DNA of 47,904 bases from Sulfobacillus acidophilus (GCA_003023745.1 PXYV01000024.1:1-47904), one strand, 5' to 3'. Positions 33,550 to 43,167 are shown, counted from the stretch's first letter. A program made the numbers and translations. Notes: generated by a model not told the origin, from the letters alone.

Positions 33550-35136
33550 CTGGACGCCGGTTCTCGTCATGCGCATCGTCAGACCCAGCGCAGTATCGGT
33601 TTCTCGGCCTCGCTGGTGTTTGTGGCCACCCTTATCAGCCGGATCAGCGGATTTGCCCGAGAAATCGTCATGGCACTTTTTTTCGGCACCAGTCTGGCCA
33701 CCGACTCCTGGCTGATGGCTTCAGCGTTGCCTAATCTGATGTTTTCCAGTGTCAATGGCGCCATTGATGTCACCCTGGTGCCTCTTATGACGCAGGCCGA
33801 TGTCCAATATTCCAGCTCTTCCATTCAAAGATTCCTCAATGAAGTGTTCACCTCGCTGACCCTGTTGTCCCTGGGCCTCATCGCGCTGGGGGAGCTGTTC
33901 GCACCACTGCTCGTCCACATTATGGCACCGGGGTTTAGCAGTCATCCGCAAGAGTTGCGGTTGACCATCAATATGACCCGCATCATGATTCCAACGATTT
34001 TCTTTTGGGCTGTATCCGGATTAATCATGGGAGTGCTGCAGGCTCGCGAGGAATTCTTTGCCCCGGCGCTCACACCTGCCATCATCAATTTGGTACGGGT
34101 CGCAAGCATTGTCATTTTAGGACACCTCTTCTTTGGCATTGAAGGAGTGGCGCTCGGCTTTGTCATCGCTGTCGCCTCTCAGCTTGCCCTCATTATCCCC
34201 CGTATCCGCGCCATGGGGATTCGCCTGCACTTTCGCTGGCACTTCAGCCATCCCCTTTTGCGGCGCATGACCCTCATTTCCGGTCCATACTTTCTCACCA
34301 GTTCAGTAGGCTCCATTGGCATTTTAGTCGACCGCATCTTAGCATCAGGCCTGGTTGTTGGCAGCATTGCTGCCCTGAACTATTCCTATGTCCTGGTGCA
34401 GATCCCGATTGGCTTAATTATCTCGTCTCTAGCCATGCCGATCTACACGCGGCTCTCGCACCACAGCAGCACCAAAGATATGGACAACTTCCGGGAATTG
34501 TCCATGCAAGGATTTCGTTTGGTCCTGGCCGTGATGGTGCCCATCACCATTTGGTTTATCACCCTGCGCGTGCCAATTCTGCGGCTTTTATATCAGCACG
34601 GGGCTTTTAATGCGCGCTCGACCCAGCTCACAGCCGGCACCTTGCTCTATTTCGCGGTGGGCCTTCCCGGATTTGGCATTTCCTTTTACCTGCAGCGCCT
34701 GTTCTTTGCAACCCAAAATACGCGCTCTCCCGCCCGTTTTTCCATCATTACCATCCTGGTCAACATCGCGGGTGACATTGTGCTCGTGCACTTTATGCAA
34801 GCGGATGGCCTAGCTTTGGCAACAGGGGGTGCCAGCTGGGTGAATGCCGCCCTCTTAAGCGCCAAAGCACTCAAACCGCGCTACCATACGCGCCTGGGCC
34901 TGCGCCGGACGCTCGTCACTTTGCTCGTGGCCGGTCTAGCCATGCTGATAGCCACGGAACTTACGTATCGCGGGTTTCATCTCGCCACCTTACATGCGTT
35001 CATCCCGCTATTTTTCATGCTGATTGTAACAGCCATCCTCACCGGTGGCGTCTTCTTACTGTTCTTGTACTGGTTACGGTTCCCCGATTTATTCCGCCTT
35101 TTGCGCCGCACCGCTCGTCACCGCAGCCACGCCTAA
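33550..35136 (+). CDS. murJ: MurJ/MviN lipid II flippase
   Basis: A 528-residue protein with about 14 helices that flips the peptidoglycan precursor lipid II across the membrane. Family signatures are FVATLISRISGFAREIVMAL, FFGTSLATDSWLMASALPNL and LYQHGAFNARSTQLTAGTLL. Start choice: AGGAGGT (33537-33543) is followed after 6-7 nt by CTG at 33550, giving the N-terminus LDAGSRHAHRQTQRSIGFS that completes helix 1; the next in-frame start, GTG 33616, has no ribosome binding site and cuts into helix 1. A CTG start is therefore proposed. No other cell-wall genes are near. Confidence 0.88.
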   Translation: MDAGSRHAHRQTQRSIGFSASLVFVATLISRISGFAREIVMALFFGTSLATDSWLMASALPNLMFSSVNGAIDVTLVPLMTQADVQYSSSSIQRFLNEVFTSLTLLSLGLIALGELFAPLLVHIMAPGFSSHPQELRLTINMTRIMIPTIFFWAVSGLIMGVLQAREEFFAPALTPAIINLVRVASIVILGHLFFGIEGVALGFVIAVASQLALIIPRIRAMGIRLHFRWHFSHPLLRRMTLISGPYFLTSSVGSIGILVDRILASGLVVGSIAALNYSYVLVQIPIGLIISSLAMPIYTRLSHHSSTKDMDNFRELSMQGFRLVLAVMVPITIWFITLRVPILRLLYQHGAFNARSTQLTAGTLLYFAVGLPGFGISFYLQRLFFATQNTRSPARFSIITILVNIAGDIVLVHFMQADGLALATGGASWVNAALLSAKALKPRYHTRLGLRRTLVTLLVAGLAMLIATELTYRGFHLATLHAFIPLFFMLIVTAILTGGVFLLFLYWLRFPDLFRLLRRTARHRSHA

Positions 35137-36158
35137 TTGTTCACACAAACGTGCTAGATCTGCGAAAACCAACCGTGCCGATTGGTCGCCTCGTTCAAAT
35201 CAATTGCATGATTCTAGGCTCCGAGAACATCAGGCGGTCGACCGCCGATCTCCGGCAACGAATTCACCTGCACGGAGTGAAGATTCCGGACGATTTCGTG
35301 CCCCGTGGAATGCGTGAGCACTCGCCGTGAGGGATGGGGAGCGGCAGGACTTGGACGCGCATCCGTCGGGGAAGGCGGGGACCACTTGTCCACAGCGCAC
35401 TTGTGCTTTATCGCCCTGAGTGACGTGTCGGTCCGACTCGCGTTGCCGTTGGATACACTGTTCACCACGTCAATGGTCTCCGTCATCCGCCACCCTATTT
35501 TTGCGACTGGCTTGTCCGCTGTGCACGGGCGACCGCGTTGGCCGCGGGAGCGGTGCTTGTGGCGCTGCTCTTCTTCGTGAATGGTCGTCCCCATAGCACA
35601 CCATTGCGTTTCGCGCACTTGCCATTGCTGTGCCGCGTGCGCGGCGCCCTCACGGCAGCCGCAGGTCGTGTGCCCAAAGACTTTCGGCGCGAACACTGTG
35701 AAATTGGGGCCCATTACGGAGGCGGTCTTGCATTGCCCTTAGCGTCACGGCTCAGGATCCGAGCACATCATCGGGATGCTACCCAGGTTGGGGCAAGCGC
35801 CGGCGGAGGATCTATTATTGGTGAGACCGTCACGCGGTCAATATCTGTGACCGAAGCCATGGTTTTCTAAGAAAGTGGTTTCGCTTCATTTGTGGGCAGA
35901 GGAAGTTTGTGGTGTGCGGTGTCTTGTCAAACCCATGGGCCCGCCGAATCTCAGTGAGTTACTTTTTACACTTACGACGCGATGAACCTGGACGTAGTTA
36001 TCCGCAGTCCACATTTCCCCAGTACCAAGTGCCAATGCCACACGTCCGCCCCCCTCATGCGCATCCCGTACGATGTGGTGCGGAAAATCTTCACATGGCA
36101 TGACCTGTGGTATAGTAAACGAAAGAAGTGCCCCAAAACGATGAAAGGAGAACGCCCC
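35137..36158. other. Non-coding or decayed stretch
   Basis: About 1 kb with no supported gene. Frames near 35400-35700 (plus) contain hydrophobic stretches such as ATALAAGAVLVALLFFV that could be debris of a membrane protein; no family is clear. AATC/GTGA-like repeats near 35810-35860 were not interpretable. Confidence 0.4.
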
Positions 36159-36635
36159 ATGGCCGATCAGCCGCCGATTCTCCCCTCGTCGCAGGATTTC
36201 CCCGATCACTGGGGTTTCTATCTGTTGCAGGCGATCAATCGGCTCGATGACAAGATTGACGAGGTCCGGCGTGACCAAGAACGCATCGTCGAGTCTTTGC
36301 GTCAAGAAATCGGGGGCGTCCGTCAAGACGTCGGCGGTATCCATCACGAAATCGCCAGCGTCCGCCAAGAAGTCGGTGGCCTCCACCAAGACCTCGCAAG
36401 CGTCCGTCAAGAAGTCAGCGGCGCCCATCAAGTAATCGCCAGCGTCCGCCAAGAAGTCAGCAGCGCCCGTCAAGTAATCGCCAGCGTCCGCCAAGAAGTC
36501 AGCAGCGCCCGTCAAGAAATTCATGCGCTGGATACCAAGTTCGATCAAAAGCTCACCGCTTTGCAATATTGGTACTGGGGCACGCTCATTGTGATTATTA
36601 TGGGGTTTGTCGTGCTCTTCTTCACCCGGCCTTAA
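36159..36635 (+). CDS. Coiled-coil repeat protein with C-terminal membrane anchor
   Basis: A 158-residue protein. The ATG follows AAAGGAG. After an N-terminal GFYLLQAINRLDDKIDEV segment comes a long coiled coil made of 14-residue repeats (SVRQEVSSARQVIA type, about residues 65-125), then KFDQKLTALQYWYWG and one C-terminal membrane helix (TLIVIIMGFVVLFF). The layout resembles DUF1640/apolipophorin-like tail-anchored coiled coils. The repeats are mirrored in DNA as 42-bp tandem copies, so length may vary between strains. Function unknown; membrane tethering or scaffolding is plausible. Confidence 0.75.
   Translation: MADQPPILPSSQDFPDHWGFYLLQAINRLDDKIDEVRRDQERIVESLRQEIGGVRQDVGGIHHEIASVRQEVGGLHQDLASVRQEVSGAHQVIASVRQEVSSARQVIASVRQEVSSARQEIHALDTKFDQKLTALQYWYWGTLIVIIMGFVVLFFTRP
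36357..36524 (+). repeat. 42-bp tandem repeats in the coiled-coil gene
   Basis: Four units beginning at 36357, 36399, 36441 and 36483, each starting AGCGTCCG(C/T)CAAGAAGTC. The last two are nearly identical, implying recent duplication. Each unit encodes two heptads. Confidence 0.9.
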
Positions 36636-36779
36636 CCTACGCCGTCCGGGCTCCCCTTACGCCCTCTTGTGAAGAAACCTTTCTTAGGCGGCGCATTCTG
36701 ATGGTGCGACGGAAAAAACCCTGCAATTGGTGGAATATCCGGGAATCACCGTGTCTGCAGTGTCTGTGGGCACGCATTG

Positions 36780-37196
36780 TATCAGATGCTCCGTAAAACT
36801 CCGCCGGTCAGGGCTGTGAGATCTGGCGCTGCCGTCAAACCAATCGTTTGCTAAATGACGCATATTCGCTCTTTGACAACTGGGTCCGTTCATGTGGTTC
36901 CTCCCGCAATTCGCAAGGTATGCAAAATATATCGCGTCGTCACGCTCAGACGGTAAAACAGGCGAGTTCTTCGGGTGCTCAAAGAAAGTGGCATGGCATC
37001 TGACGGGTAGGAATGGCACGTATCTCCGCCCCCTTCCCTTTCAGGGGATGTTGAGGCGCCGTTGCGGCTGACCCCCCCTGGTGCTCGTGGGATAAGCGGT
37101 AGCGCGACCGGAGGTTCACTCCCAGGATCGCACCATCCGCGACGGAGCAACCGTGGTTTCCCTAGAATCTCCGCCCTTCAAGTCGGGGAGGTTCAA
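36780..37196. mobile_element. 417-bp non-autonomous IS605-type element (PATE-like)
   Basis: The left end ATCAGATGCTCCGTAAAACT, then CCGCCGGTCAGGGC, matches the reverse complement of the tnpA-side end at 28332-28370. The right end (AGAATCTCCGCCCTTCAAGT, CGGGGAGGTTCAA) matches the reverse complement of the tnpB-side end at 26194. Just before the right end a tnpB tail survives (RPLPFQGMLRRRCG-stop versus RPVPLKRALRRRCG-stop). tnpA and most of tnpB are deleted. It would be mobilised only by a TnpA acting in trans. Confidence 0.8.
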
Positions 37197-37685
37197 GTAA
37201 CTTGGTGATACCATCCCACAGCGTCACATTATGGCGTTTCCGTGATTAGCTGATTGCTAATGCCTCGTGTTTGGTGTCTTCTCCGCACCCTTATAGACCA
37301 GAAGTGGTGGCAATGGCTCTTGTTCATTTCCCCTCCATTTTGTGTCTAGTAAATCTATCCAGATTGAAGATTTCATCCGGGACCCAGCCAGTGTTTACGA
37401 AAACTTAACCCCTTGGGCCCCAAAACTCGAATCCTGCACACGGTAACAGGAATCCTACCATTTGCTTCCCGCCCGCATCGCGAAGCGACCAATGCTGGGA
37501 ATTTCCAAGTTGTATTATGCGGATCTCACCACCCGATCCAACGCCTCAAATTGGGTTGAATAGCAGGGTCTTACAGCACAGGCGATAATTGCCCTGCCAA
37601 CCCTGTAGCTTTTAGGATGGTCTTGTAACATTTTGAGAAATTTGGCGTTATATGTTTTGAAACCTATTTGTGAGGAGGGCTGACG
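37197..37685. other. Non-coding stretch
   Basis: No supported gene. A minus-strand frame at 37515-37760 (NAKFLKMLQDHPKSYRVGRA) is suggestive but overlaps the ribosome binding site and start of the plus-strand gene at 37686 and has no recognised family. Confidence 0.4.
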
Positions 37686-37937
37686 ATGTTGTGGGAATCC
37701 ACGCGATGGACGGACAACAATGCGGACTCGGTCTATGAACGCCTGGTGGACGAATATCACTGGGCCTTAGCTGCTTGTGAAACCGGGGATGGGGATTTCG
37801 ACACGCTCTGGTTGCGCTGGGAAGCAGCTCGTCAGGCCTTAGACGTGTATGTTAAATCGCTCAAACGGCAGGAACATCGGCCCGTCCACCACACTCCGAT
37901 GAGGGGCGAGGATCTATCTGAAAAGCCCACTCATTGA
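37686..37937 (+). CDS. Small hypothetical protein
   Basis: An 83-residue acidic, helical protein (NADSVYERLVDEYHWALAAC, FDTLWLRWEAARQALDVYVK). An ATG follows GAGGAGGGCTGACG. No family is recognised. It lies alone, convergent with the DoxX-like gene. Confidence 0.6.
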   Translation: MLWESTRWTDNNADSVYERLVDEYHWALAACETGDGDFDTLWLRWEAARQALDVYVKSLKRQEHRPVHHTPMRGEDLSEKPTH

Positions 37938-38005
37938 AGGACGTAGGCCAAACTTGCGGGATGGATGGTAGTCGTCGCAAACACTGGGGCGGGCATAAAC
38001 AGTCG

Positions 38006-38404
38006 TTAATGGGATTGCTTCCAAGCTTGGTGTGCCATCCCCAGATTTAGAATGCCCATGAGGAGATTCAGTTCGAGATCGTGCGGTTCCTGAAATCCGA
38101 GGGTGAGAAAAAACAGGGTGTTTAACCCAGCCAGTACCAGGGCGGGCAAAAACCAGCGCGGCAACACCAAGAGTAAGAGGCCGAAGCTCAGTTCCAAAAC
38201 GCCGATGATTAATCCCACCAACTGAGCATGGGGAAAGATCCAGTGCCGGATGATCGCCGCGAGCGGTGTCGTGGCGAGTGCCGACGTCACTCGCGGAACC
38301 ATCCAAACGGAAGCGGGTGTCACCAGTTTGTGAAATCCCCGCCACATGAAGTATCCGCCATCGGCCAGGCGCAAAGCCCACAACCACCATCGGCCTATGC
38401 CCAT
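38006..38404 (-). CDS. DoxX-like membrane protein
   Basis: A 132-residue protein from ATG 38404 with four hydrophobic segments. It has the DoxX pattern: ADGGYFMWRGFHKLV at the end of helix 1, IFPHAQLVGLIIGVLELSFG as helices 2-3, and LPALVLAGLNTLFFLTLGFQ. The family includes the small subunit of archaeal thiosulfate:quinone oxidoreductase and quinone-linked redox proteins; most members are uncharacterised. The upstream frame (to 38479) lacks a clear ribosome binding site; GAGGGGGCACGC lies just before the chosen start. Confidence 0.7.
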   Translation of the reverse strand: MGIGRWWLWALRLADGGYFMWRGFHKLVTPASVWMVPRVTSALATTPLAAIIRHWIFPHAQLVGLIIGVLELSFGLLLLVLPRWFLPALVLAGLNTLFFLTLGFQEPHDLELNLLMGILNLGMAHQAWKQSH

Positions 38405-38670
38405 TTCCGTGCGTGCCCCCTCGTCGCCCCAACTCACTGTCACCAGCTTAACAAAGTCCCGTCCGCAATCAAAGTTCAAAGGTGGCGACCGCCATCACCT
38501 GCCATTGAGCCGCCTCTTTGGTCGGCACCGATAATTGCATCCGTCGCCCAATGGGCACACCGACTCGGGCAGCACAGTGGGCCCGTCCCCCACTTAAGAC
38601 CGCTGGTGGGAATCTATGGCAGCACCCCCGACCTCCCTGTGGTAACATAGAGTAAACGGGAGGGATTGCC

Positions 38671-40119
38671 ATGGGTACATTTGCTGGCCGACCCTTGGTG
38701 GTCGTAACCAATCGAGAACCTTACGTGGACGAAACAACCCGCACTGGCATTCGCCATGTACAGCGCGCTGGCGGCGTGGTATCTGCCTTGGACCCTCTCT
38801 TGCGCGAATATGGCGGGGATTGGGTCGCTTGGGGCAGTGGCACGGCGGATCGATTGACGGCTCCCGGCGGCGTGCGTCCCGTGCCCCTAAAGAATCCGCG
38901 ATACCGCTTGCACCGTGTCTACCTGTCTGCCGAAGAGGTCCAGGGTTACTATACTCGCTTCGCCAATCAGGGAATATGGCCCTTGAGCCATATGTTGATT
39001 GAACGAGCTCGCTTCTCGCGCCGTGCCTGGTCGGTCTATCGGGCGGTGAATCTCAAATTTGCTCGCCGAGTCGCTCGCGAAAGCCGCCCTACGGCGTTAG
39101 TTTTCTCTCACGACTATCAATTGGCGCTTGTGCCCAGCCTGGTGCGGCAATTGCGCCCCGACCTGGCAATCGCCCATTTTTGGCACATTCCTTGGCCAGT
39201 ATTTACGGTCTTGCGTCTCTGTCCGCAATATCAGGAAATCTTGCGGGGGTTACTGGGCGCTGATGTGCTGGGCTTTCAAACGCCAGACGATGTTGAATCC
39301 TTTCTCACATCGGTACAACGGTCCTTTCGTCACGTTTCGGTGGACCATCGCCGAGGATATATCCAATGGCAAGGGCGTACGATTGCGGTTAAGACCTTCC
39401 CTATTTCTGTCGACATCGCCGCCATTGAAGAAACCGTGGCAACGCCCCGGGTGACGCGCTGGTCTAACGGCATCCGCCGTCATTTTGCCCGAAATTCCCG
39501 GCAATTGGGCGTATCGGTAGATCGTGCCGATTACACCAAAGGAATCATTCCGCGCTTGGAAGCTTTGCACGAGTTCTTTAACCGCTATCCCCAGCACCGC
39601 GGGCAGGTCTCCTTCTTGCAAGTTGTCGTTCCCACCCGTTCTGAGGTGAGCGCCTATCGCACGCTGTTTCGTCAAGTGGAACAGGAGACGTACCGTATCA
39701 ATCAAGCCTTCGCGACCACCGATTGGACTCCTGTCATCACCATCCGCCGCTCCTTAGATCGCCCGCGGCTGATGGGTCTTTTTCGGGCGGCTGACTTTGG
39801 GCTGGTTTCCTCCCTTTTCGACGGTATGAACTTAGTCGCCAAAGAGTTTGTGTCCGCCCAGATCGATCGTCGCGGAGTCCTTCTCCTGAGTGAGACGGCG
39901 GGAGCGTCACTAGAACTGGATCAAGCGTTGACCGTAAGCCCGTGGGATCCGGAGGGATTTGCCCAGGTACTGGATCTGGCTCTATCCATGCCCTTGGAGG
40001 AGCGGCGCCAACGGATGCAAGCCATGCAGCAACATTTGCACCAACATACCTTGTACGATTGGGCAACCGACATCTTGAGCACATTAGACGAGATGGTCCA
40101 AAACTATGTGGAGTCCTAA
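38671..40119 (+). CDS. otsA: Trehalose-6-phosphate synthase (GT20)
   Basis: A 482-residue retaining glycosyltransferase that makes trehalose-6-phosphate from a nucleotide-sugar and glucose-6-phosphate. Evidence: RAGGVVSALDPLL near the N-terminus (donor-phosphate loop), FSHDYQLALVPSLVRQL, FWHIPWPVFTVLRLCPQYQE, SVDRADYTKGIIPRLEAL with the Arg and Lys that bind donor phosphates, and SSLFDGMNLVAKEFVSAQ. Length fits the family. An ATG follows GGGAGGGATTGCC. The stop overlaps otsB by 14 bp, so the pair is co-translated. Trehalose protects against heat, acid and osmotic stress. Confidence 0.93.
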   Translation: MGTFAGRPLVVVTNREPYVDETTRTGIRHVQRAGGVVSALDPLLREYGGDWVAWGSGTADRLTAPGGVRPVPLKNPRYRLHRVYLSAEEVQGYYTRFANQGIWPLSHMLIERARFSRRAWSVYRAVNLKFARRVARESRPTALVFSHDYQLALVPSLVRQLRPDLAIAHFWHIPWPVFTVLRLCPQYQEILRGLLGADVLGFQTPDDVESFLTSVQRSFRHVSVDHRRGYIQWQGRTIAVKTFPISVDIAAIEETVATPRVTRWSNGIRRHFARNSRQLGVSVDRADYTKGIIPRLEALHEFFNRYPQHRGQVSFLQVVVPTRSEVSAYRTLFRQVEQETYRINQAFATTDWTPVITIRRSLDRPRLMGLFRAADFGLVSSLFDGMNLVAKEFVSAQIDRRGVLLLSETAGASLELDQALTVSPWDPEGFAQVLDLALSMPLEERRQRMQAMQQHLHQHTLYDWATDILSTLDEMVQNYVES

Positions 40120-40876
40120 GCAACTGGCGGACAGTGATTTGCACACGATGCTCAAACGCGACGGTGTGTACTGGATTTTTGATCTGGACGGCACTCTCAT
40201 CGATCTTGCCGACCGACCCGGCCGCGTCCACGTGCCACCGAGCCTGCTGTCCGATCTCACATCCTTGGCCGACTTGTACGGCGGGCGGGTCGCGGTTGTC
40301 AGTGGCCGCGCTTTAAGTGATCTAAAAGTCCAGATCCCACTTGCGGCGCTGACACTGGTCGGCAATCATGGCGCCGAGTGGCGCCTACAGGGCAAGGAAT
40401 GGACGACACCGCTTCCCCCCCAAACCGAGGCGTCCCTCCAGGCAGTACGGCCGTTGCTGCTCCAACTTGCGCATCGATACACCGCAAGTCTTCTCGAAGA
40501 CAAGGGGGTGAGCCTTAGCTTTCACGTGCGGCATCTGTCGCCCCCGGAAAAAATGCAGTGTGAACAGGAGTTGCACCGCGTGATGGAGCCGATGGAGTCG
40601 CTGCAATTACGGCCCGGCCAGGAGTGCTGGGAAATTCGCCCGCGGCCTGGCCCCAATAAAGGCGACGCCGTGAGAGAACTTTTGTCGCGCGTGCAGGGGG
40701 CAGCTTGGCCCCTGGTTTTTGGCGATGATTGGACTGACGAAGATGCCTTTGAAGCCGCCAATTCTCATGGCGTAACCGTGGTGATCGGTGATCGCCGCCC
40801 GACCCAGGCCCAATTTTGGCTTCCCCAACCGGCAACACTGCGGACGCTGCTTCACCGCATTAGTGCCGACCGCTAA
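40106..40876 (+). CDS. otsB: Trehalose-6-phosphate phosphatase
   Basis: A 256-residue HAD-superfamily phosphatase converting trehalose-6-phosphate to trehalose. Motif I is YWIFDLDGTLIDL (nucleophile D, then D), motif II is VAVVSGRAL, the Lys of motif III lies in RPGPNKGDAV, and motif IV is VFGDDWTDEDAFEAA. A cap domain fills the middle. The ATG at 40106 lies inside the end of otsA, with a downstream partner arrangement typical of the pathway. Confidence 0.94.
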   Translation: MWSPKQLADSDLHTMLKRDGVYWIFDLDGTLIDLADRPGRVHVPPSLLSDLTSLADLYGGRVAVVSGRALSDLKVQIPLAALTLVGNHGAEWRLQGKEWTTPLPPQTEASLQAVRPLLLQLAHRYTASLLEDKGVSLSFHVRHLSPPEKMQCEQELHRVMEPMESLQLRPGQECWEIRPRPGPNKGDAVRELLSRVQGAAWPLVFGDDWTDEDAFEAANSHGVTVVIGDRRPTQAQFWLPQPATLRTLLHRISADR

Positions 40877-41094
40877 AACAAGGCAACACCGTACGCACTT
40901 TGCCAACAAATTGTGGCACGCCCAGCTCGTGAAGCCGTCACTTTATGCGCACCGAGTTTGGTTCCGGTCGCCTGGCGTCGCACGAACCTCTCGCGGCCTC
41001 GACAGAAACGGCCTGGATTAATTTCCCATTTTGCTACACTAACGATATGACTCCGGCAATCGTCAAGTGCACCGGTATGCAAGGGAGTGACGGC

Positions 41095-41367
41095 ATGTCA
41101 ACGGCTCGCGCCCACCGCAAAAATAGTCGCGACACGAAAGCGGCTTCGGATGGTCATGCATTTCGCAATGCCCTCATCATTTCGTTGGTCCTGGCGGCCT
41201 TAGTTCTGTGGCAACTGAGCTTCGTCATTCAAGGGTTAAATACCTTAACCTCGCTATTGGTGCGCGCGGAAGTTGTTCGTAGCGTTCTGGGAGGGGATCT
41301 TGTTGCTGGGTATCACAAAGCTACAGCTCTCGTCCTGCCGCTGCTTGAGCGCATCACCCAACCATAG
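41095..41367 (+). CDS. Small single-span membrane protein
   Basis: A 90-residue protein with a basic N-terminus (TARAHRKNSRDTKAAS), one hydrophobic helix (NALIISLVLAALVLWQLSFV) and a C-terminal amphipathic part. An ATG at 41095 follows GGGAGTGACGGC; an upstream in-frame ATG (41077) is less well placed. Function unknown. Confidence 0.55.
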   Translation: MSTARAHRKNSRDTKAASDGHAFRNALIISLVLAALVLWQLSFVIQGLNTLTSLLVRAEVVRSVLGGDLVAGYHKATALVLPLLERITQP

Positions 41368-41757
41368 CGGCCCCGGTCGAGGCCAATCTCATCTTAACCG
41401 ACGACGTTTTAGGCCAGTTGTCTCCACAAAACTCTTTTGCCGCAACAGACATGTTCACTCCGTGATGACCACACACTTTTATACCGTTCGCCCCGACTAT
41501 CTGAAGATAGCCATAGTTTATCTGCGGGAAACCTTAACAGTTCGTGAGCCCAAACAGCGCAACGCCGACAGACAAGGCTGCCGCAATCTGGCCCCTTTGG
41601 TCTTTTGAACCGGCTAGAGCCAAGCCCTCTTCTTACCGTCTAGATTGTTCTCAAAGGCCCAAGGTCCTAGCATTCCTCGGGGTCTTGGGAGCTATCGACA
41701 CGCGGGTTCGTCTTTGACATCCACGTCCGTTTTGCCGTCCAGTTCGGGACGACGCGT
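41368..41757. other. Non-coding stretch
   Basis: Convergent gap between the small membrane gene and the NCS1 permease gene; no gene or clear terminator recognised. Confidence 0.45.
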
Positions 41758-43125
41758 TCAATCTCTGCCGTCCTGGCCCCCTGCCACACCTTTGGGATCT
41801 TTAGAAAGTGCCCCCGCCCACAGTGTGTAGACCCCGCCCGATACGACAAACCCGACATAAAAAGTCAGGTCGGCGCCCCCCAACCAATGCGCCACCGGAC
41901 CCGTATACAGCGTAGACGACATAAAGGGTACAGAGACGGCTAACCCGATGAGAAAGCTGCCCAGTTGCGGTCTGGACCAAGGTGGTGCCACGGATGTCGG
42001 CAGAACGCGGCGAACCCAATAGAAATCAACAAGCATCACCCCGAGCCACGGCGTCAGCCAGTAGCCGAGCAGCAACAGAAAGTTGTCATAGTAGCCCTCG
42101 AAAGAGCCAGAGCCCGCTAAACTCAACCCGAGTCCGACCAAACTGGCTACCACCGCAAGCGTCCAGCGCGGCAACCGAATGTTGAGGACGGCAGCTGCCA
42201 GAGCGTTGGAGTACAGATTGAGTGCATCGGCAGCGGTTCCCCCCAAAATAATGGCTAACACCGCCACCAGACCCAATCCGCTTGCTACCTGGTGCAAGGT
42301 AGCGATGGGATTCCCGTTGGGGTTACGGCTAATGGCAGCGACTCCGGCTCCCACCAGTTCCAGCCACAGCGAGCCCAAGAGGCCGCCCCAAAAGCTCGCT
42401 TGAATCACCTGGCGACGGCGCACTGTACTTGGCAAGTAGCGACTATAATCGGATGCATAGGGAGCCCAACTCCCTAGATATGAGAGCGCGGCCGCTACGA
42501 CCAGCGCAAATGCAATCCATGGATCCGAATGTGGCGCGCCATGATACGCGAACAGGGCGCGCCGCCGTAGGATCATCACTGAAAGCAGGGCAAACAAGAG
42601 GCCCAGAACAATGGACATCACTCGTTCATACAGATGAATCAAATTATGTCCGAAGACCGCAATCAACCCCTGCACCACTACCAACATGAGCGCCGCTTGC
42701 CAAAAGGCTAAGCCGGGAAACAACACCCTTAGGCCATACGATCCCAGGATATTGTTGACGGAAAACCACCCAATGGTACTGAGGTAGTTGAGAAAAGCCG
42801 GCACCAAGCCTGTTCTGGACCCGAACAAACGACGGCTTATCATCAATTGGGGCAAGCCAAACGTCGGCCCCATACCGGCACACAGCCCCAGCGCTAATCC
42901 CCCTAAAATATTGCCAATCACCAGCGCCGCAATAGTCCAATCCCAGGAGAGCCCCAACGACACCGGAAAAAATCCTAGCGCAAAATCGGCAATAGTGAGG
43001 TTGCTACCCAACCACAACGTAAACTGGCCGGCAATCCGACCGTGTCGTTCCTGAGCCGCAATCGTGTCGATGCCGTACGGCTCAATCTTTAATGCGTCAC
43101 TGCCATAGCGCGGCACCTGCGTCAT
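41758..43125 (-). CDS. NCS1-family permease, probably NiaR-controlled
   Basis: A 455-residue transporter with 12 helices of the nucleobase:cation symporter-1 family. Conserved blocks are FTLWLGSNLTIADFALGFFP, PTFGLPQLMISRRLFGSRTG, ALSYLGSWAPYASDYSRYLP and LLLLGYWLTPWLGVMLVDFY. Family substrates are purines, cytosine, allantoin, hydantoin, thiamine and nicotinate-like compounds. An ATG follows GAGGGGATCGGGT. A palindrome sits 21-42 bp upstream, between this gene and niaR, so control by NiaR is likely. That points to a niacin-related substrate (inference). Confidence 0.9.
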   Translation of the reverse strand: MTQVPRYGSDALKIEPYGIDTIAAQERHGRIAGQFTLWLGSNLTIADFALGFFPVSLGLSWDWTIAALVIGNILGGLALGLCAGMGPTFGLPQLMISRRLFGSRTGLVPAFLNYLSTIGWFSVNNILGSYGLRVLFPGLAFWQAALMLVVVQGLIAVFGHNLIHLYERVMSIVLGLLFALLSVMILRRRALFAYHGAPHSDPWIAFALVVAAALSYLGSWAPYASDYSRYLPSTVRRRQVIQASFWGGLLGSLWLELVGAGVAAISRNPNGNPIATLHQVASGLGLVAVLAIILGGTAADALNLYSNALAAAVLNIRLPRWTLAVVASLVGLGLSLAGSGSFEGYYDNFLLLLGYWLTPWLGVMLVDFYWVRRVLPTSVAPPWSRPQLGSFLIGLAVSVPFMSSTLYTGPVAHWLGGADLTFYVGFVVSGGVYTLWAGALSKDPKGVAGGQDGRD

Positions 43126-43145
43126 ACCCGATCCCCTCGCTCTTG

Positions 43146-43167
43146 TGTCTATACATCAGTATATACA
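43146..43167 (-). promoter_or_regulatory. Candidate NiaR operator
   Basis: Near-perfect palindrome TGTCTATAC-ATCA-GTATATACA (one mismatch in 9 bp arms) in the 76-bp gap between niaR and the permease start. An operator overlapping the permease promoter would let niacin-bound NiaR repress uptake. Confidence 0.6.

Noticed and set aside
35214..35714. Minus-strand 166-codon frame after murJ
   Set aside because: Composition is unlike neighbouring proteins, there is no ribosome binding site and no family resemblance.
35820..35835. GTGA-N5-TCAC before the coiled-coil gene
   Set aside because: The spacer is one base short of the consensus and it is more than 300 bp from the start codon.
35886..36566. 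Minus-strand 226-codon frame with repeats of DFLADAGDYL type
   Set aside because: It is the antisense of the 42-bp repeats in the coiled-coil gene, which has a proper ribosome binding site; the repeat period keeps the opposite frame open.
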